A stretch of DNA of 56,670 bases from RUG11462 sp045539315 (GTDB lineage: Bacteria > Bacillota > Clostridia > Oscillospirales > Acutalibacteraceae): assembly GCA_045539315.1 (NCBI GenBank), contig JAZQFC010000021.1, positions 1 through 56,670 on the forward strand, written 5' to 3'. The translations under genes were made by a program, and so were the position numbers. Shown in pieces: positions 31,895 to 41,250 of this stretch. The notes beneath the pieces are model-generated. The model was not told the DNA's origin, ran no database searches, and worked only from the letters and a program-made list of their open reading frames with translations. Within the stretch, counting starts at the first letter, position 1. Each line of letters begins with the position of its first letter.

Positions 31895-34800
31895 TCACAC
31901 CTCCATGTTATCTGTCCAGAGTTCACACTGCGTTATAACAGTTTGAACGGCGTCATCCATACCTTCGGGCGGATACTTATATTTCTTCAGCAGTCGTTTA
32001 ACCATCTTTCGCATACCAGCACGAGCAGTCTCTTTTTTCTGCCAGTCGATAGTACGGTTTTTGCGAAGCATTTCCGTAAGTTCTCTTGTAATTGCAATCA
32101 AATCTTCATTTGTATAGAAATCCTTAACCACTTCGGGCTTAGTAAGTGCATCATAGAAAGCCAATTCCTCGGTTGTTAGTCCGAGTTTTTCGCCTTCCTT
32201 ATGAAGATTGGCAATTTCCTGAGCTGCTTCTAAAAGCTCTTTGATTACTTCTTCGTTAGTAATAAGTCCGTTATAGTAAGCGTTCATCAACTTTGCGATT
32301 TTTTCAGAGAACTTTTCGGATTTAACAACGTTAGTTCTTTTATATATCGCAACTTGTTCAGCCATCAATTTTCTCAAGATTTCAACGGCAATATTCTTTT
32401 CCTTCATCTTAGCGATTTCGTCTAAGATATGAGGATCAAATAGCGAGAAGTTTTCGCCAACCGTTTTGCTGTCAAACAGGTTAATAACGCCTTCGCTCTG
32501 AATACTTGCTTTGAGAAGCTCGTTAATTTGCTTGTTAATCTCTGTCAGAGACAAAGGTTTACCACCTTGTCCTCCAATGGTTATCTTCATAATCATTGCT
32601 CTAACAGCTTCAAAGTAAGCGGCATCGTGTCGCTCTTGTTCAGTGGTCATACTTGAGCAAAGAGAGTGAGATTGTTTAAGAAGAAGAGCTTCCTTTAAGA
32701 ACAAATCCTTTTTATCGGTAGAGTCTAAAATGAAGTTTGTTCCACCCGTAATAAGATTTGCCATCACAAGCGGAGTACCGGTTGCAAATCCGCTAAAATC
32801 AAAGCCGTACATCAGATCATTGCAGACCTGAAGTTTTTCCTTGAATTTAGGATAAACGATCTTGGCGATGTTCATATCGCCGTACTTCGCACGGTCACGG
32901 GCGGTATACTCATTCATAGCCGCTTTAAGAGCTGAAGCTATACCTACATAGTCAACAACAAGGCCGCCCTCTTTGTCCTTAAACACACGGTTTACTCGTG
33001 CAATTGCCTGCATTAAGTTATAGCCGTGCATCGGCTTGTAAACATACATCGTAGCAAGAGAAGGAACATCAAAACCGGTAAGCCACATATCAACTACAAT
33101 AGCAATTTTCATTGGATCATTATTGTCTTTGAACTTACGAGCCATATCTTCTTTGTGTTTTTTAGTTCCGATGATTTCTTTCCAATCTTCGGGATCGTTA
33201 TTGCCACTAGTCATTACAACGCCAACTTTTTCGTTCCAGTTCGGGCGCATTTCAAGAATTTTGTGATAAATCTTCATAGCAATAGGGCGAGAATAAGCAA
33301 CGATCATCGCTTTGCCCGTCAAGAGATTTGCACGGTTCTTTTCGTAGTGGTCAATGATGTCCGTGCACAGTGATTCGATGGTGGAGTCTGCTCCGAGAAC
33401 ACTTTCCATCTGACCGAGCATCTTCTTGCTCTTTTCGATGGTAACTGAATCTGCCTGCTGTTCTAAAATATCATAGGTCGAGTCGATCAGTGCAAGTGTA
33501 TTTTGATCCAGTTTTAGATGAATAACACGACTCTCATAGTAAACAGGACGTGTTGCGCCATCCTCCACAGCCTGTGTCATATCATAAATATCGATGTAAT
33601 CGCCGAATACTTCACGAGTGTTACGGTCTTTTGAAGACACAGGAGTACCTGTGAAACCGATAAATGTTGCGTTCGGAAGTGCATCACGAATAATACGGGC
33701 ATTGCCAACAACAATACGAGCCTCAGTTTCGCCATCATCGTTTTCGGACATAATAACCTTCTCGTCCATACCGTACTGACCACGATGAGCTTCATCTGCC
33801 ATAACAACAATATTACGCCGAGCAGAGAGCGGTTCCTCTCCACGCTCGAATTTAAACATTGTTGTAAAGATAATACCGTTAGCATTTCTGCCTTCCAAAA
33901 GAGACTTCAAGTGTTCTTTGCTTTCTGCCTGCACAGGTGTTTGGCGCAAGAACTCCGCACACTTTGAAAACTGAGAATACAACTGATCGTCAAGATCAAT
34001 TCGGTCAGTCATAACGACGATAGTTGGACTATCTAATACTTTTTGCAACAAGTGAGCATAGAAAACCATAGAAAGCGATTTGCCGCTTCCCTGAGTATGC
34101 CAAAATACACCGCCCTTACCGTCGGTGGCAGTTGCAATTTTTGCTTTTTCAATCGCTTTTCTAACAGCAAAGTACTGATGATATCCGGCAAGAATCTTGA
34201 TTGGATTCTGACTGTCACCGGCAAAGAGAATAAAGTTCTTGATAATATCAAGCAGTCTCTCTCTTTGGAATATTCCTTCATAGAAGGTGTCGAACTGTGC
34301 ATATGCGGTGTTTTCATAATTGCCGTCTTTGGTTTTCCATTCCATAAAACGGTCAAGACCGGAAGTGATAGTTCCCGCCTTGTTTGTGGAAAGATCGCTG
34401 ATTACGCAGATAGCGTTGTATATGAACATGGACGGAATATCCTGCATATAATTACGAATCTGATTATATGCGTTTTCTGCACCAACCTCGTCCTTAGAAG
34501 GACTCTTGAGTTCCATTAAAACAAGGGGCAAGCCATTAATAAAAAGAATCACGTCAGGACGGCGGTTATTATGTCCTTCAATGTATGTAAACTGGTTCAC
34601 CACATTAAAAGTGTTGTTATCGACATTTTTATAATCAATTAGCGATACAATAGAGTTTTTCTCTTCACCTTTTACGTAGTATCTAACAGGAATACCGTTT
34701 TGCAGATAATCCATAAATTCGGCATTCTTTTGAATCAAGCTACCGGAATCAAAAGATTTCAGCTTATTGAGAGCTTCATTTATGGCGTTAAGATGCAGTC

Positions 34801-34951
34801 CTTTGTTTAGTTTAACAATACTATCCTGTAATACAGAATTCAAAAAAGGACTACTATTATCACGATCTAAATTCGGAGTATAAATATGAGAATACCCCAT
34901 ATTTACAAATAGCTCTATAACCGCTTGTTCAAATGTTTGTTCATTAAACAT
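31895..34951 (-). CDS. hsdR: Type I restriction endonuclease subunit R
   Basis: HsdR translocates and cuts unmodified DNA together with HsdM and HsdS. 1018 residues: the N-terminal nuclease with RPDVILFINGLPLVLMELKSP (D ... E-x-K, about 130-150), Walker A QGSGKS (about 288), DEAHRGQYG Walker B, TGTP (motif III), and later helicase motifs FTG/…QAIARVNR (motif VI). The C-terminal helical region contacts MTase. AGGAGG precedes the ATG. It is separated from hsdS/hsdM by three accessory genes. Confidence 0.93.
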   Translation of the reverse strand: MFNEQTFEQAVIELFVNMGYSHIYTPNLDRDNSSPFLNSVLQDSIVKLNKGLHLNAINEALNKLKSFDSGSLIQKNAEFMDYLQNGIPVRYYVKGEEKNSIVSLIDYKNVDNNTFNVVNQFTYIEGHNNRRPDVILFINGLPLVLMELKSPSKDEVGAENAYNQIRNYMQDIPSMFIYNAICVISDLSTNKAGTITSGLDRFMEWKTKDGNYENTAYAQFDTFYEGIFQRERLLDIIKNFILFAGDSQNPIKILAGYHQYFAVRKAIEKAKIATATDGKGGVFWHTQGSGKSLSMVFYAHLLQKVLDSPTIVVMTDRIDLDDQLYSQFSKCAEFLRQTPVQAESKEHLKSLLEGRNANGIIFTTMFKFERGEEPLSARRNIVVMADEAHRGQYGMDEKVIMSENDDGETEARIVVGNARIIRDALPNATFIGFTGTPVSSKDRNTREVFGDYIDIYDMTQAVEDGATRPVYYESRVIHLKLDQNTLALIDSTYDILEQQADSVTIEKSKKMLGQMESVLGADSTIESLCTDIIDHYEKNRANLLTGKAMIVAYSRPIAMKIYHKILEMRPNWNEKVGVVMTSGNNDPEDWKEIIGTKKHKEDMARKFKDNNDPMKIAIVVDMWLTGFDVPSLATMYVYKPMHGYNLMQAIARVNRVFKDKEGGLVVDYVGIASALKAAMNEYTARDRAKYGDMNIAKIVYPKFKEKLQVCNDLMYGFDFSGFATGTPLVMANLITGGTNFILDSTDKKDLFLKEALLLKQSHSLCSSMTTEQERHDAAYFEAVRAMIMKITIGGQGGKPLSLTEINKQINELLKASIQSEGVINLFDSKTVGENFSLFDPHILDEIAKMKEKNIAVEILRKLMAEQVAIYKRTNVVKSEKFSEKIAKLMNAYYNGLITNEEVIKELLEAAQEIANLHKEGEKLGLTTEELAFYDALTKPEVVKDFYTNEDLIAITRELTEMLRKNRTIDWQKKETARAGMRKMVKRLLKKYKYPPEGMDDAVQTVITQCELWTDNMEV

Positions 34952-34976
34952 ATTTTATTCCTCCTATAGAAGGCGA

Positions 34977-35999
34977 TTATATTTCTTCGCCGAGTCCGTC
35001 AAATTCCCAAAAGACACCTTCGGGATCCTCATTACCTTGATAATAGAATTTATCTTCAGATAGACTGTAATTAACAATGGCTTTGCAATCTAAATCCATA
35101 TTTCCAAATCCATCGTATACATCTCTAAAATCATATGCAATATTCAATGTCAGATAGAAAGTAATGATATCTTCGTGGTCTTCAATTTCGTCAGTAATTG
35201 TGACACCATTTATACTACAATCATCTACTCTGATTTGTTCACCATCAACTTCGTATACTTTGTCAGGCTCAGCAAAATACACGGATGGCATAGCTTGGAT
35301 TAAGGAAATCAAACGGTCTTTAAGTTGTTGAGAGAATGTTGCTCTTTCTTCTTCCACATCAGAGAGTTCTCTTAACTTATCTAAGAGCTTTTTATGCGAG
35401 TTGGGATCTTCTCTGAAAACCATATGTATTTCTTCATCAAAAAGTTCTTTATATTCTTTAGCCAAAAACGGATCTGTAATCCGTTTATCTTTTGAGTAGA
35501 GAACTAACACATCTTTTGGGTGTTGCTTTTTGTATTCTAACAGTGATTCCCAAATCAACGCATCTTTAAATCCCTTATCGGATTCTTTTTCTTTCGCTTC
35601 AAACGGAGGATTTTTACTTATTGCTCGTCGTATAATTCCTTGCAATGCTTCATCTGGGGGATAAGGTGCAACATTAACTTTTACATTTCCAGCGTGCAAA
35701 CCATCTAATGTATCATTAAATACTTTATCGCAAGTCTCTTCGTAGTTTTTAGGGAGCTCAATCACCTGCGAAGTCACTTTTGTTTTTCTTAGATCATTTA
35801 CAGTGTTAGAACAGTCATCAATTTGTTGCTTGCGTAATTCACTGATAACAAGTTGAGGAATCACAAGTTTGACATATGTATACAGATCATTCACCTCGAT
35901 TTCGCCGATCAACTCTTCCAGTTTTTCAGCAAATCTGGCTTTTGTAAAATCTGCAGATTTAGAATGTAATATATTTGTATCTAAAAATACGCATATCAT
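34977..35999 (-). CDS. PIN-domain-like protein (DUF4935-type)
   Basis: 340 residues. MICVFLDTNILHSKSADF is a PIN-type start with the first acidic metal ligand (LDTN). GFKDALIWESLLEY (about 150) and LYSKDKRITD (about 170-180) carry the other acidic positions typical of DUF4935 PIN RNases. The C-terminal ~120 residues are a separate beta-rich domain. It lies between hsdR and a DUF4145-like gene with short gaps, so it is an operon member. RNase activity is inferred from the fold only. Confidence 0.78.
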   Translation of the reverse strand: MICVFLDTNILHSKSADFTKARFAEKLEELIGEIEVNDLYTYVKLVIPQLVISELRKQQIDDCSNTVNDLRKTKVTSQVIELPKNYEETCDKVFNDTLDGLHAGNVKVNVAPYPPDEALQGIIRRAISKNPPFEAKEKESDKGFKDALIWESLLEYKKQHPKDVLVLYSKDKRITDPFLAKEYKELFDEEIHMVFREDPNSHKKLLDKLRELSDVEEERATFSQQLKDRLISLIQAMPSVYFAEPDKVYEVDGEQIRVDDCSINGVTITDEIEDHEDIITFYLTLNIAYDFRDVYDGFGNMDLDCKAIVNYSLSEDKFYYQGNEDPEGVFWEFDGLGEEI

Positions 36000-36026
36000 T
36001 TTGTAATTCCTCGCAGTACTGAAACT

Positions 36027-36680
36027 TTATTTTTTAACTTTGCGCTTCTCGATCTTCTTTTTCATTTTTTCTACTCGATACGGAAGCGAATACAAATAAT
36101 CAATGATCGTTGCAACATATCCAATTACTTGCTCGATATCGTATGTATATACGGCGATCTTGTCAGCGTGGGCAGCATCATTTCCCATTTGCCTAATAAT
36201 CCAGCAAGCATCTTCAATCATTGGCGGGAATATCTTTTTCTCAATCAAATCGTCAATTTTCTTTTCAAGATCTCGGCCTTCTGCACCTTTATCTTTGCAG
36301 ATAATTTCAAGAACTCTACGTAAAGATAACAGACAAATTGAATAATCGATACCTTTTGTCTTTACGGCAGACTCGAATGCAGAATAAATGTCCTTTGGTA
36401 CACCATCTCGGGAAACGGCGATTGTTGGATATTCTGTTTTAATCTCTGGTCTGGACTCCTGAGCATCAAAACAATATTCGCTAATTAATACAGGTTTATG
36501 ACATACTGGACATTCAAAAACATGCCAGTATTCGTGTTCAATTTGCACCGCATATATTACGTCTCCAAGAGCATTTCTTTCAACTTCATCATATGTCCAA
36601 TATGTGTTTCCGACATAATTCATTAATCCTGTATTTCCACAATGGAAACAAGTATGAACCTGATCTTTTAGATTTCCCAT
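36027..36680 (-). CDS. DUF4145-like protein with N-terminal zinc finger
   Basis: 217 residues. The N-terminus has CFHCGNTG and later FECPVCHKP, two CxxC pairs forming a treble-clef or ribbon. The C-terminal half (about 110-205) contains SLRRVLEIICKDKGAEG and WIIRQMGNDAAH, the layout of DUF4145, often found with restriction systems. ATG 36680 is preferred to the in-frame TTG 36692 because GGAGAG lies upstream at correct spacing. The role may be regulatory or sensor; no enzyme activity is evident. Confidence 0.77.
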   Translation of the reverse strand: MGNLKDQVHTCFHCGNTGLMNYVGNTYWTYDEVERNALGDVIYAVQIEHEYWHVFECPVCHKPVLISEYCFDAQESRPEIKTEYPTIAVSRDGVPKDIYSAFESAVKTKGIDYSICLLSLRRVLEIICKDKGAEGRDLEKKIDDLIEKKIFPPMIEDACWIIRQMGNDAAHADKIAVYTYDIEQVIGYVATIIDYLYSLPYRVEKMKKKIEKRKVKK

Positions 36681-36700
36681 ATTTCTCTCCAATCAACTTC

Positions 36701-36907
36701 TTATTCTTTAACAATAAAAAACCTTCTATTACATTTGGGGCATCTTATAGTAATGTGATACTGTTTGTTAATTATATCCTGATCAATAACATTTTTCTTT
36801 GCCTCATCCCAACGCCCAAACCAACTTTCACCCGATTGGAGAAAGAAAGTTTTCCACTTAAATTGCATACCACAACCACACTGATGATTTTCACAAAACT
36901 TTTTCAT
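36701..36907 (-). CDS. Small zinc-ribbon protein
   Basis: 68 residues with CENHQCGCGMQF near the start and CPKCNRRF near the end, two knuckles of a zinc ribbon, around a basic middle that includes KWKTFFLQSGESWFGRW. It lies between hsdS and the DUF4145-like gene (30 and 20 bases) and also resembles the latter's zinc finger. AGGAGTATAC precedes the ATG. The function is unknown; DNA binding or a protein contact is likely. Confidence 0.65.
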   Translation of the reverse strand: MKKFCENHQCGCGMQFKWKTFFLQSGESWFGRWDEAKKNVIDQDIINKQYHITIRCPKCNRRFFIVKE

Positions 36908-36937
36908 GTATACTCCTATAAACGATAATTTAGCGGA

Positions 36938-38125
36938 TTAGAACTGTATATCTGATACATCAATCTCGCCGGACATGAGCTTTGGGAGTAACGAATCTCG
37001 CAATTCAGATAAAGATGCGTTCTCACGCTGATTGGCAGCAACAAGCGCAAACATATCTCTCAGCATCTCTGTAAGATTACTTGATGATCCATCCTTTGGG
37101 CAGGGTATTTCACACACTCCTAAATCAGATGGCTTTATCGACGGAAATGTTGAAGTGCTTTGTTCTGCTAACTGCTGCATTTTCTCAATGAACGCATTCT
37201 CCGTCAGGCACAGATAAATAAGTTCATTGCAGACTAACGGATTTGCGCTTCTTATAACAGCGAATCCGGTAGAAGCAAGCATGTTGGGTAGCGGCATACT
37301 GATGATGCCGAAATGACACTGATTTGGTCTTACTGTTGAAAATACCACATCGTTTGGAGCAATAATCCGTCTTGCACGACTTGGTAGTTTCTCAGCAGCT
37401 GGAATGATATATTGAATTTCTGAAATGCAGCCGTCGATGATACTGCTTGTATCGAGATAATTAATATATTCCCATTGGTCTTTCGGAGAATAGGTGTCAG
37501 GGTTGATTGCCGCTATCTTCTCAAGAGGAAGTAGATCATAGTCATCCTCGTTCTCGACGATCCACTGATTTGTGATTGCTCTCGCTTGGGCATATAAATT
37601 ATCGTTTATCTTTTGATTTGTTGAGATCTTATCGTCAATTGTTTTTAGAACACTGCTAATTTTTTTCTGCGTAACCTTATCTGGAACGGTCACGGAAATT
37701 TTCGAAAACTGTGTTTTATTAAGTATTGAAAGGGTTGTAGATTGTCCTTCGTAGTTTTTGAAGAACGGCCAAAGACTCCTCATGAGGTAATAGACAAAAT
37801 CGGGGTCATTATTGCTATTAACAATAATGGAATTTATCTGCTGATTTGATACGCATTTCTGCGTTGTCATTCCTGTATACCCGATATTGCCAATACACGA
37901 AACGCAGACAGCATTTGGAGGTAGCGCTGATCCTTTGACCTTTTGCAGTCCTGCATCTGTTATTCTTCTCTCTGTATTGGTAATGTGCTTCAGCCCTTGG
38001 ATATCCTTTGGTGTAACAAAATGTATAGCACCATCCCAAAACCCTGCAATCTTGGTTGATGGTGTTTTTCCGGTAACCACATCACCTAAATCAGCAATTG
38101 TACAGTGCTTCCATTCAGATGTCAT
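36938..38125 (-). CDS. hsdS: Type I restriction specificity subunit S
   Basis: HsdS gives the methylase and nuclease their bipartite target. 395 residues, normal length, with two target-recognition domains: the first opens EWKHCTIADLGDVVTGKTPSTK and includes the GNIGYTG loop; the second starts DYDLLPLEKIAAINPDTYS. Each is followed by a conserved helix (IDDKISTNQKINDNLYAQA and ANQRENASLSELRDSLLPKLMSGEI). It overlaps the hsdM end by 11 bases. A second, truncated HsdS-like fragment exists at 42690-42910. Confidence 0.92.
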   Translation of the reverse strand: MTSEWKHCTIADLGDVVTGKTPSTKIAGFWDGAIHFVTPKDIQGLKHITNTERRITDAGLQKVKGSALPPNAVCVSCIGNIGYTGMTTQKCVSNQQINSIIVNSNNDPDFVYYLMRSLWPFFKNYEGQSTTLSILNKTQFSKISVTVPDKVTQKKISSVLKTIDDKISTNQKINDNLYAQARAITNQWIVENEDDYDLLPLEKIAAINPDTYSPKDQWEYINYLDTSSIIDGCISEIQYIIPAAEKLPSRARRIIAPNDVVFSTVRPNQCHFGIISMPLPNMLASTGFAVIRSANPLVCNELIYLCLTENAFIEKMQQLAEQSTSTFPSIKPSDLGVCEIPCPKDGSSSNLTEMLRDMFALVAANQRENASLSELRDSLLPKLMSGEIDVSDIQF

Positions 38126-39617
38126 ATCCTATTGCCCCCAGTTTTTCTCTAATTTCCGTTTCAAGCTCGTGAGATTTCGCAAAGAGTTCTGACAACTCAG
38201 AAGTCAAACGACTCATCTTATCTTCAAATGCTTCGCCGTCATCTTCTTGTTCTTCAATTCCTACATAACGACCGGGAGTGAGGATGTAATCTTGCTTTTC
38301 GATTTCAGTTGTGTCTACTACTGCACAGAAGCCTTTTACATTTTCAAGAATATCATCTACATATGCATTATAGGTATCGGCAATTTTTGAGATATCATCA
38401 TTAGTTAACTCACGTAACTTGCGAGAAACCATTGTACCCATCTGCCGGGCATCAATAAATAAAGTTTTGCCCTTTTGCTTCTTGTTTTTTGCAAGGAACC
38501 AAAGGGAAACAGGGATCTGCGTTGTGTAGAAAAGCTGAGAAGGCATTGCGATGATACACTCTACCAAATCGGCGTTAATAATATTTTTGCGAATTTCACC
38601 TTCGCCACCAGATTGGGAAGAAAGCGAACCGTTTGCAAGAACCATACCGATTTTTCCGTTAGGTGCAAGATGATGGATCATATGCTGAAGCCAAGCAAAG
38701 TTGGCATTTCCTGCAGGGGGTAAGCCATATTGCCAACGAACATCGTCAGCAAGCTTATCTGCACCCCAATCAGAAAGGTTGAAGGGCGGATTCGCCATAA
38801 TAAAATCAGCACGAAGTGTCGGATGACAATCATTAAAAAAAGTATCAGCATTAAATTTGCCAAGATCGGCATCAATACCACGGATGGCAAGGTTCATCTG
38901 TGCCATTTTCCAAGTGGTAGGGTTAGAGTCCTGACCATACACGGAAATATCGTTGATATTACCACGATGGTTCTCAACAAACTTCGCAGACTGCACGAAC
39001 ATACCGCCAGAACCACAACAAGGATCATAAACACGACCATTATACGGTTGCAATACTTCAACAAGCGTTTTTACAACACATTCAGGCGTGAAGAATTCGC
39101 CTGCCAGTTTGCCCTCGTTCTCTGCAAATTTTCTAAGGCAATACTGATAGGTGTTTCCAAGAATATCTTTTTCGCTTCCGTCATCGATCATCTGAATATT
39201 AGTGAACAGGTCAACAACATCACCCAATCTACGCTTGTCGAGTTCCGGACGAGCGAAATTCTTGGGTAGAATGTCCTTGAGTCGCTTATTTTCTTTTTCA
39301 ATGGAACGCATCGCTTCATCGATAACGGTACCGATTTCAGGTGTATGTGCTTTAGATGCAATAACGCTCCAACGAGCATTTGCGGGAACAAAGAAGATAC
39401 CTTCAGAGGTGTACTCGTCTACATCTTCCTCGAATCCGTCACCTTCCGCAACAAGAGCCTGATACTTTTCATCGAAACGGTCAGAGATATATTTTAAGAA
39501 AATAAGTCCGAGAACAACATTCTTATATTCAGATGCATCCATATTGCCACGCAACACGCAAGCCGCATCCCATATTTGTTTTTCAAAGCCGTTATTGGCA
39601 GTATTGTTTGTAGTCAT
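38115..39617 (-). CDS. hsdM: Type I restriction methyltransferase subunit M
   Basis: HsdM methylates adenine (N6) at the target given by HsdS. 500 residues: an N-terminal helical domain (FEKQIWDAACVLRGNMDASEYKNVVLGLIFLKYISDRF), the SAM site DPCCGSGGMFVQ (about 210) and the catalytic NPPF (ANPPFNLSDWG, about 290). ATG 39617 is preferred to the earlier in-frame start at 39644 because AGAAGGAG precedes it at the right distance. It heads the hsdM-S-...-R transcript, 120 bases after the AbiEi-like gene. Confidence 0.94.
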   Translation of the reverse strand: MTTNNTANNGFEKQIWDAACVLRGNMDASEYKNVVLGLIFLKYISDRFDEKYQALVAEGDGFEEDVDEYTSEGIFFVPANARWSVIASKAHTPEIGTVIDEAMRSIEKENKRLKDILPKNFARPELDKRRLGDVVDLFTNIQMIDDGSEKDILGNTYQYCLRKFAENEGKLAGEFFTPECVVKTLVEVLQPYNGRVYDPCCGSGGMFVQSAKFVENHRGNINDISVYGQDSNPTTWKMAQMNLAIRGIDADLGKFNADTFFNDCHPTLRADFIMANPPFNLSDWGADKLADDVRWQYGLPPAGNANFAWLQHMIHHLAPNGKIGMVLANGSLSSQSGGEGEIRKNIINADLVECIIAMPSQLFYTTQIPVSLWFLAKNKKQKGKTLFIDARQMGTMVSRKLRELTNDDISKIADTYNAYVDDILENVKGFCAVVDTTEIEKQDYILTPGRYVGIEEQEDDGEAFEDKMSRLTSELSELFAKSHELETEIREKLGAIGYDI

Positions 39618-39737
39618 TTTCGATACTCCTTCTGTTATTGTCACTCAAGCATCTACAAATTTCGCACTAATAGTTCCAATGAACCTTGGCTTGAGGAAAA
39701 GATATATGCGGGATAATAATTTGTTTATTCTTATACG

Positions 39738-40337
39738 TTAGCTATGGAGCAATATCTCCATAATGTCCATCACTTTATTGTAAACCCTCAGCTTCTTTGC
39801 GTAATCGGAAAGGGCGATGAGGTTTTTGTTTGTATCGTTTGCATAGGCGTTTACTGCTTTACTGAACATTTCGTTATCGACCTTGCCACGATGCTTGAAC
39901 ATATCGCAAATGGTGCGCTCACGGTCGTAAATGGCAAAGGTAACACCGTTTTCAGTAATCGTAGTCTTGCCGAGGTCGTAGATATCGTCTTTAACGTAAT
40001 AGACCTTTATCGGCACGGAGGTATTAAGCCTGCGTGATGCACTACGAGGCACGGTAACAGACCAAACCCTAGGCATAAAATCGCTGTAGCCATAGCGAAA
40101 CAAAGCTGATTCCATACTGATGATCGCTTCGGGAATGGTAGAAGCGATTACCTGCTCATCAGAGAGGATCAGTTCATCTGCAAGCTGATAATAGCCCTGA
40201 CGAACACGCTGAAGAAAGCCGTCTGAGCACAGCTTATATATCTTCTCTTTTGGTACGCCGGCGGATGTGAGAGCAGACAGCTTTGCAATACCGCCGTTGG
40301 CGCTAATTGTGTTTTTTATAATATTTTTATGTTCCAA
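39738..40337 (-). CDS. AbiEi-like antitoxin/regulator without AbiEii
   Basis: 199 residues. AbiEi proteins are winged-helix antitoxins that repress their operon. The N-terminal winged helix (NGGIAKLSALTSAGVPKEKIYKLCSDGFLQRVRQGYY) and the C-terminal AbiEi domain (ISMESALFRYGYSD, YDRERTICDMF) are visible. The start TTG 40337 follows GGAGG by 7 bases; an upstream ATG (40454) would run through the promoter. No AbiEii nucleotidyltransferase toxin follows; hsdM does. It may therefore control the restriction operon. Confidence 0.82.
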   Translation of the reverse strand: MEHKNIIKNTISANGGIAKLSALTSAGVPKEKIYKLCSDGFLQRVRQGYYQLADELILSDEQVIASTIPEAIISMESALFRYGYSDFMPRVWSVTVPRSASRRLNTSVPIKVYYVKDDIYDLGKTTITENGVTFAIYDRERTICDMFKHRGKVDNEMFSKAVNAYANDTNKNLIALSDYAKKLRVYNKVMDIMEILLHS

Positions 40338-40356
40338 TGTCCTACCTCCAATAAAC

Positions 40357-40452
40357 GATAACACATTGTGTTTAATGTTTTCTTTTGCATTATACCACGA
40401 CAGCGCAAAAAAAAGCAATAAAAAATCGAAACAAAAATCAATTTGTGTTATC
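40357..40452 (-). promoter_or_regulatory. Promoter and operators of the AbiEi-defence operon
   Basis: A TATAAT -10 box is on the minus strand at 40389-40394. A 13-bp palindrome AACACATTGTGTT lies at 40360-40372 between the -10 and the start codon. The half-site GATAACACA (40357-40365) recurs inverted as TGTGTTATC at 40444-40452. Two inverted sites flanking the promoter fit AbiEi-type autorepression. Confidence 0.6.
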
Positions 40453-40478
40453 ATTTTTTGAAATTTGATAGCTTTCTC

Positions 40479-40509
40479 GACGCTTATCGGAAGATAGGCG
40501 TCTTTTTTT
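40479..40509 (+). terminator. Plus-strand terminator before the hairpin array
   Basis: Stem GACGCTTATC / GATAGGCGTC with a GGAA loop (one mismatch) and seven T residues. No plus-strand gene precedes it, so it insulates the array and the operon after it from read-through. Confidence 0.78.
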
Positions 40510-40555
40510 ATGCCTATTTTTTAAAACACCCTTGTGGTTAAAGGTGTCTCTATGC

Positions 40556-40903
40556 GAATTAGTGAGAGAACTTTTTAAAAACACCCGATAATTTGCGCTC
40601 TCTCTGTGGAAACAAGTGAGAGGAAATTTTCAAAACAGACTTAAAAAACACCCTTTCCCATTGCAAATAAGTGAGGAGATTAAAAATTTTCTCTCAAAAA
40701 GGGTGTGCATTTGGGCTTTCCCAGTGGGAATTAGTAGATAGGTAAATATTTTTTGGCGATTTGGGTGTCCAAAACGGTACCCCTTGTCCAAATGAGTGAA
40801 GGGATAAAAATTTTCCTTCGAGGTGGGTGTGCAAAAGCGGTCATTAAATTCCTAATTAGTGAGGGGGTGCAAATCAGGGGTGTAATTCCAAATAAGTGAA
40901 AGG
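40556..40903 (+). repeat. Array of seven degenerate hairpin repeats
   Basis: No gene. Seven units contain AA(T/A)(T/A/G)AGTGA-like cores at about 40556, 40610, 40664, 40727, 40789, 40852 and 40889 (spacing about 54, 54, 63, 62, 63, 37). In most units a pyrimidine arm precedes and a purine arm follows the core, and the arms change together: TCTCT/AGAGA, CTCTCT/AGAGG, CCCCTT/AAGGG. Several units continue with AAAATTTT and GGGTGT-type blocks. The array lies just upstream of the PC4-ParB operon. Confidence 0.7.
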
Positions 40904-41013
40904 AGGTGGTTGCAAAAACCAAAAAGTAGTCGGAGGTCTTAAATATATAAATAAATATATAACTTACTCTCCGAAAAAGAATGAATTTTTAATCTATAGA
41001 AAGGAGTGAGCAA

Positions 41014-41238
41014 ATGGCAAACAACAAGGTCTACAGTCGAGCAGAAATGCAAGAAGCAAGGGGCGGAATGCTTCGTCTTTTTCTTCGGTTGGTAGACGGA
41101 AGAAAGATCATAACGCCGGTGTTCTGGTGGCAGGGGTATTTAGGCTTCTACGAAATGGACAACGGCACACGGCTTAAGCTTATCTACGGACAAAGCAGCA
41201 AAGGCAGTACCTATTTAAAAGAAATCGAAAAACTTTAG
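41014..41238 (+). CDS. Small conserved mobile-element protein, unknown
   Basis: 74 residues, beta-rich, with RAEMQEARGGMLRLFLRLVDGRKIITPVFWWQGYLGFYEM and a basic C-terminus. No family name is recognised. It is first in an operon with the PC4-like and ParB-like genes (gap 12 bases) and uses AAAGGAGTGAG. GC content is higher than most of the island, shared with the next four genes, so this block was probably acquired as one unit. Confidence 0.7.
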   Translation: MANNKVYSRAEMQEARGGMLRLFLRLVDGRKIITPVFWWQGYLGFYEMDNGTRLKLIYGQSSKGSTYLKEIEKL

Positions 41239-41250
41239 GAGGAAACAAAA

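Noticed and set aside
40540..40910. CRISPR array
   Set aside because: The repeats are short and degenerate with unequal spacing, the spacers contain conserved blocks, and no cas gene is near.
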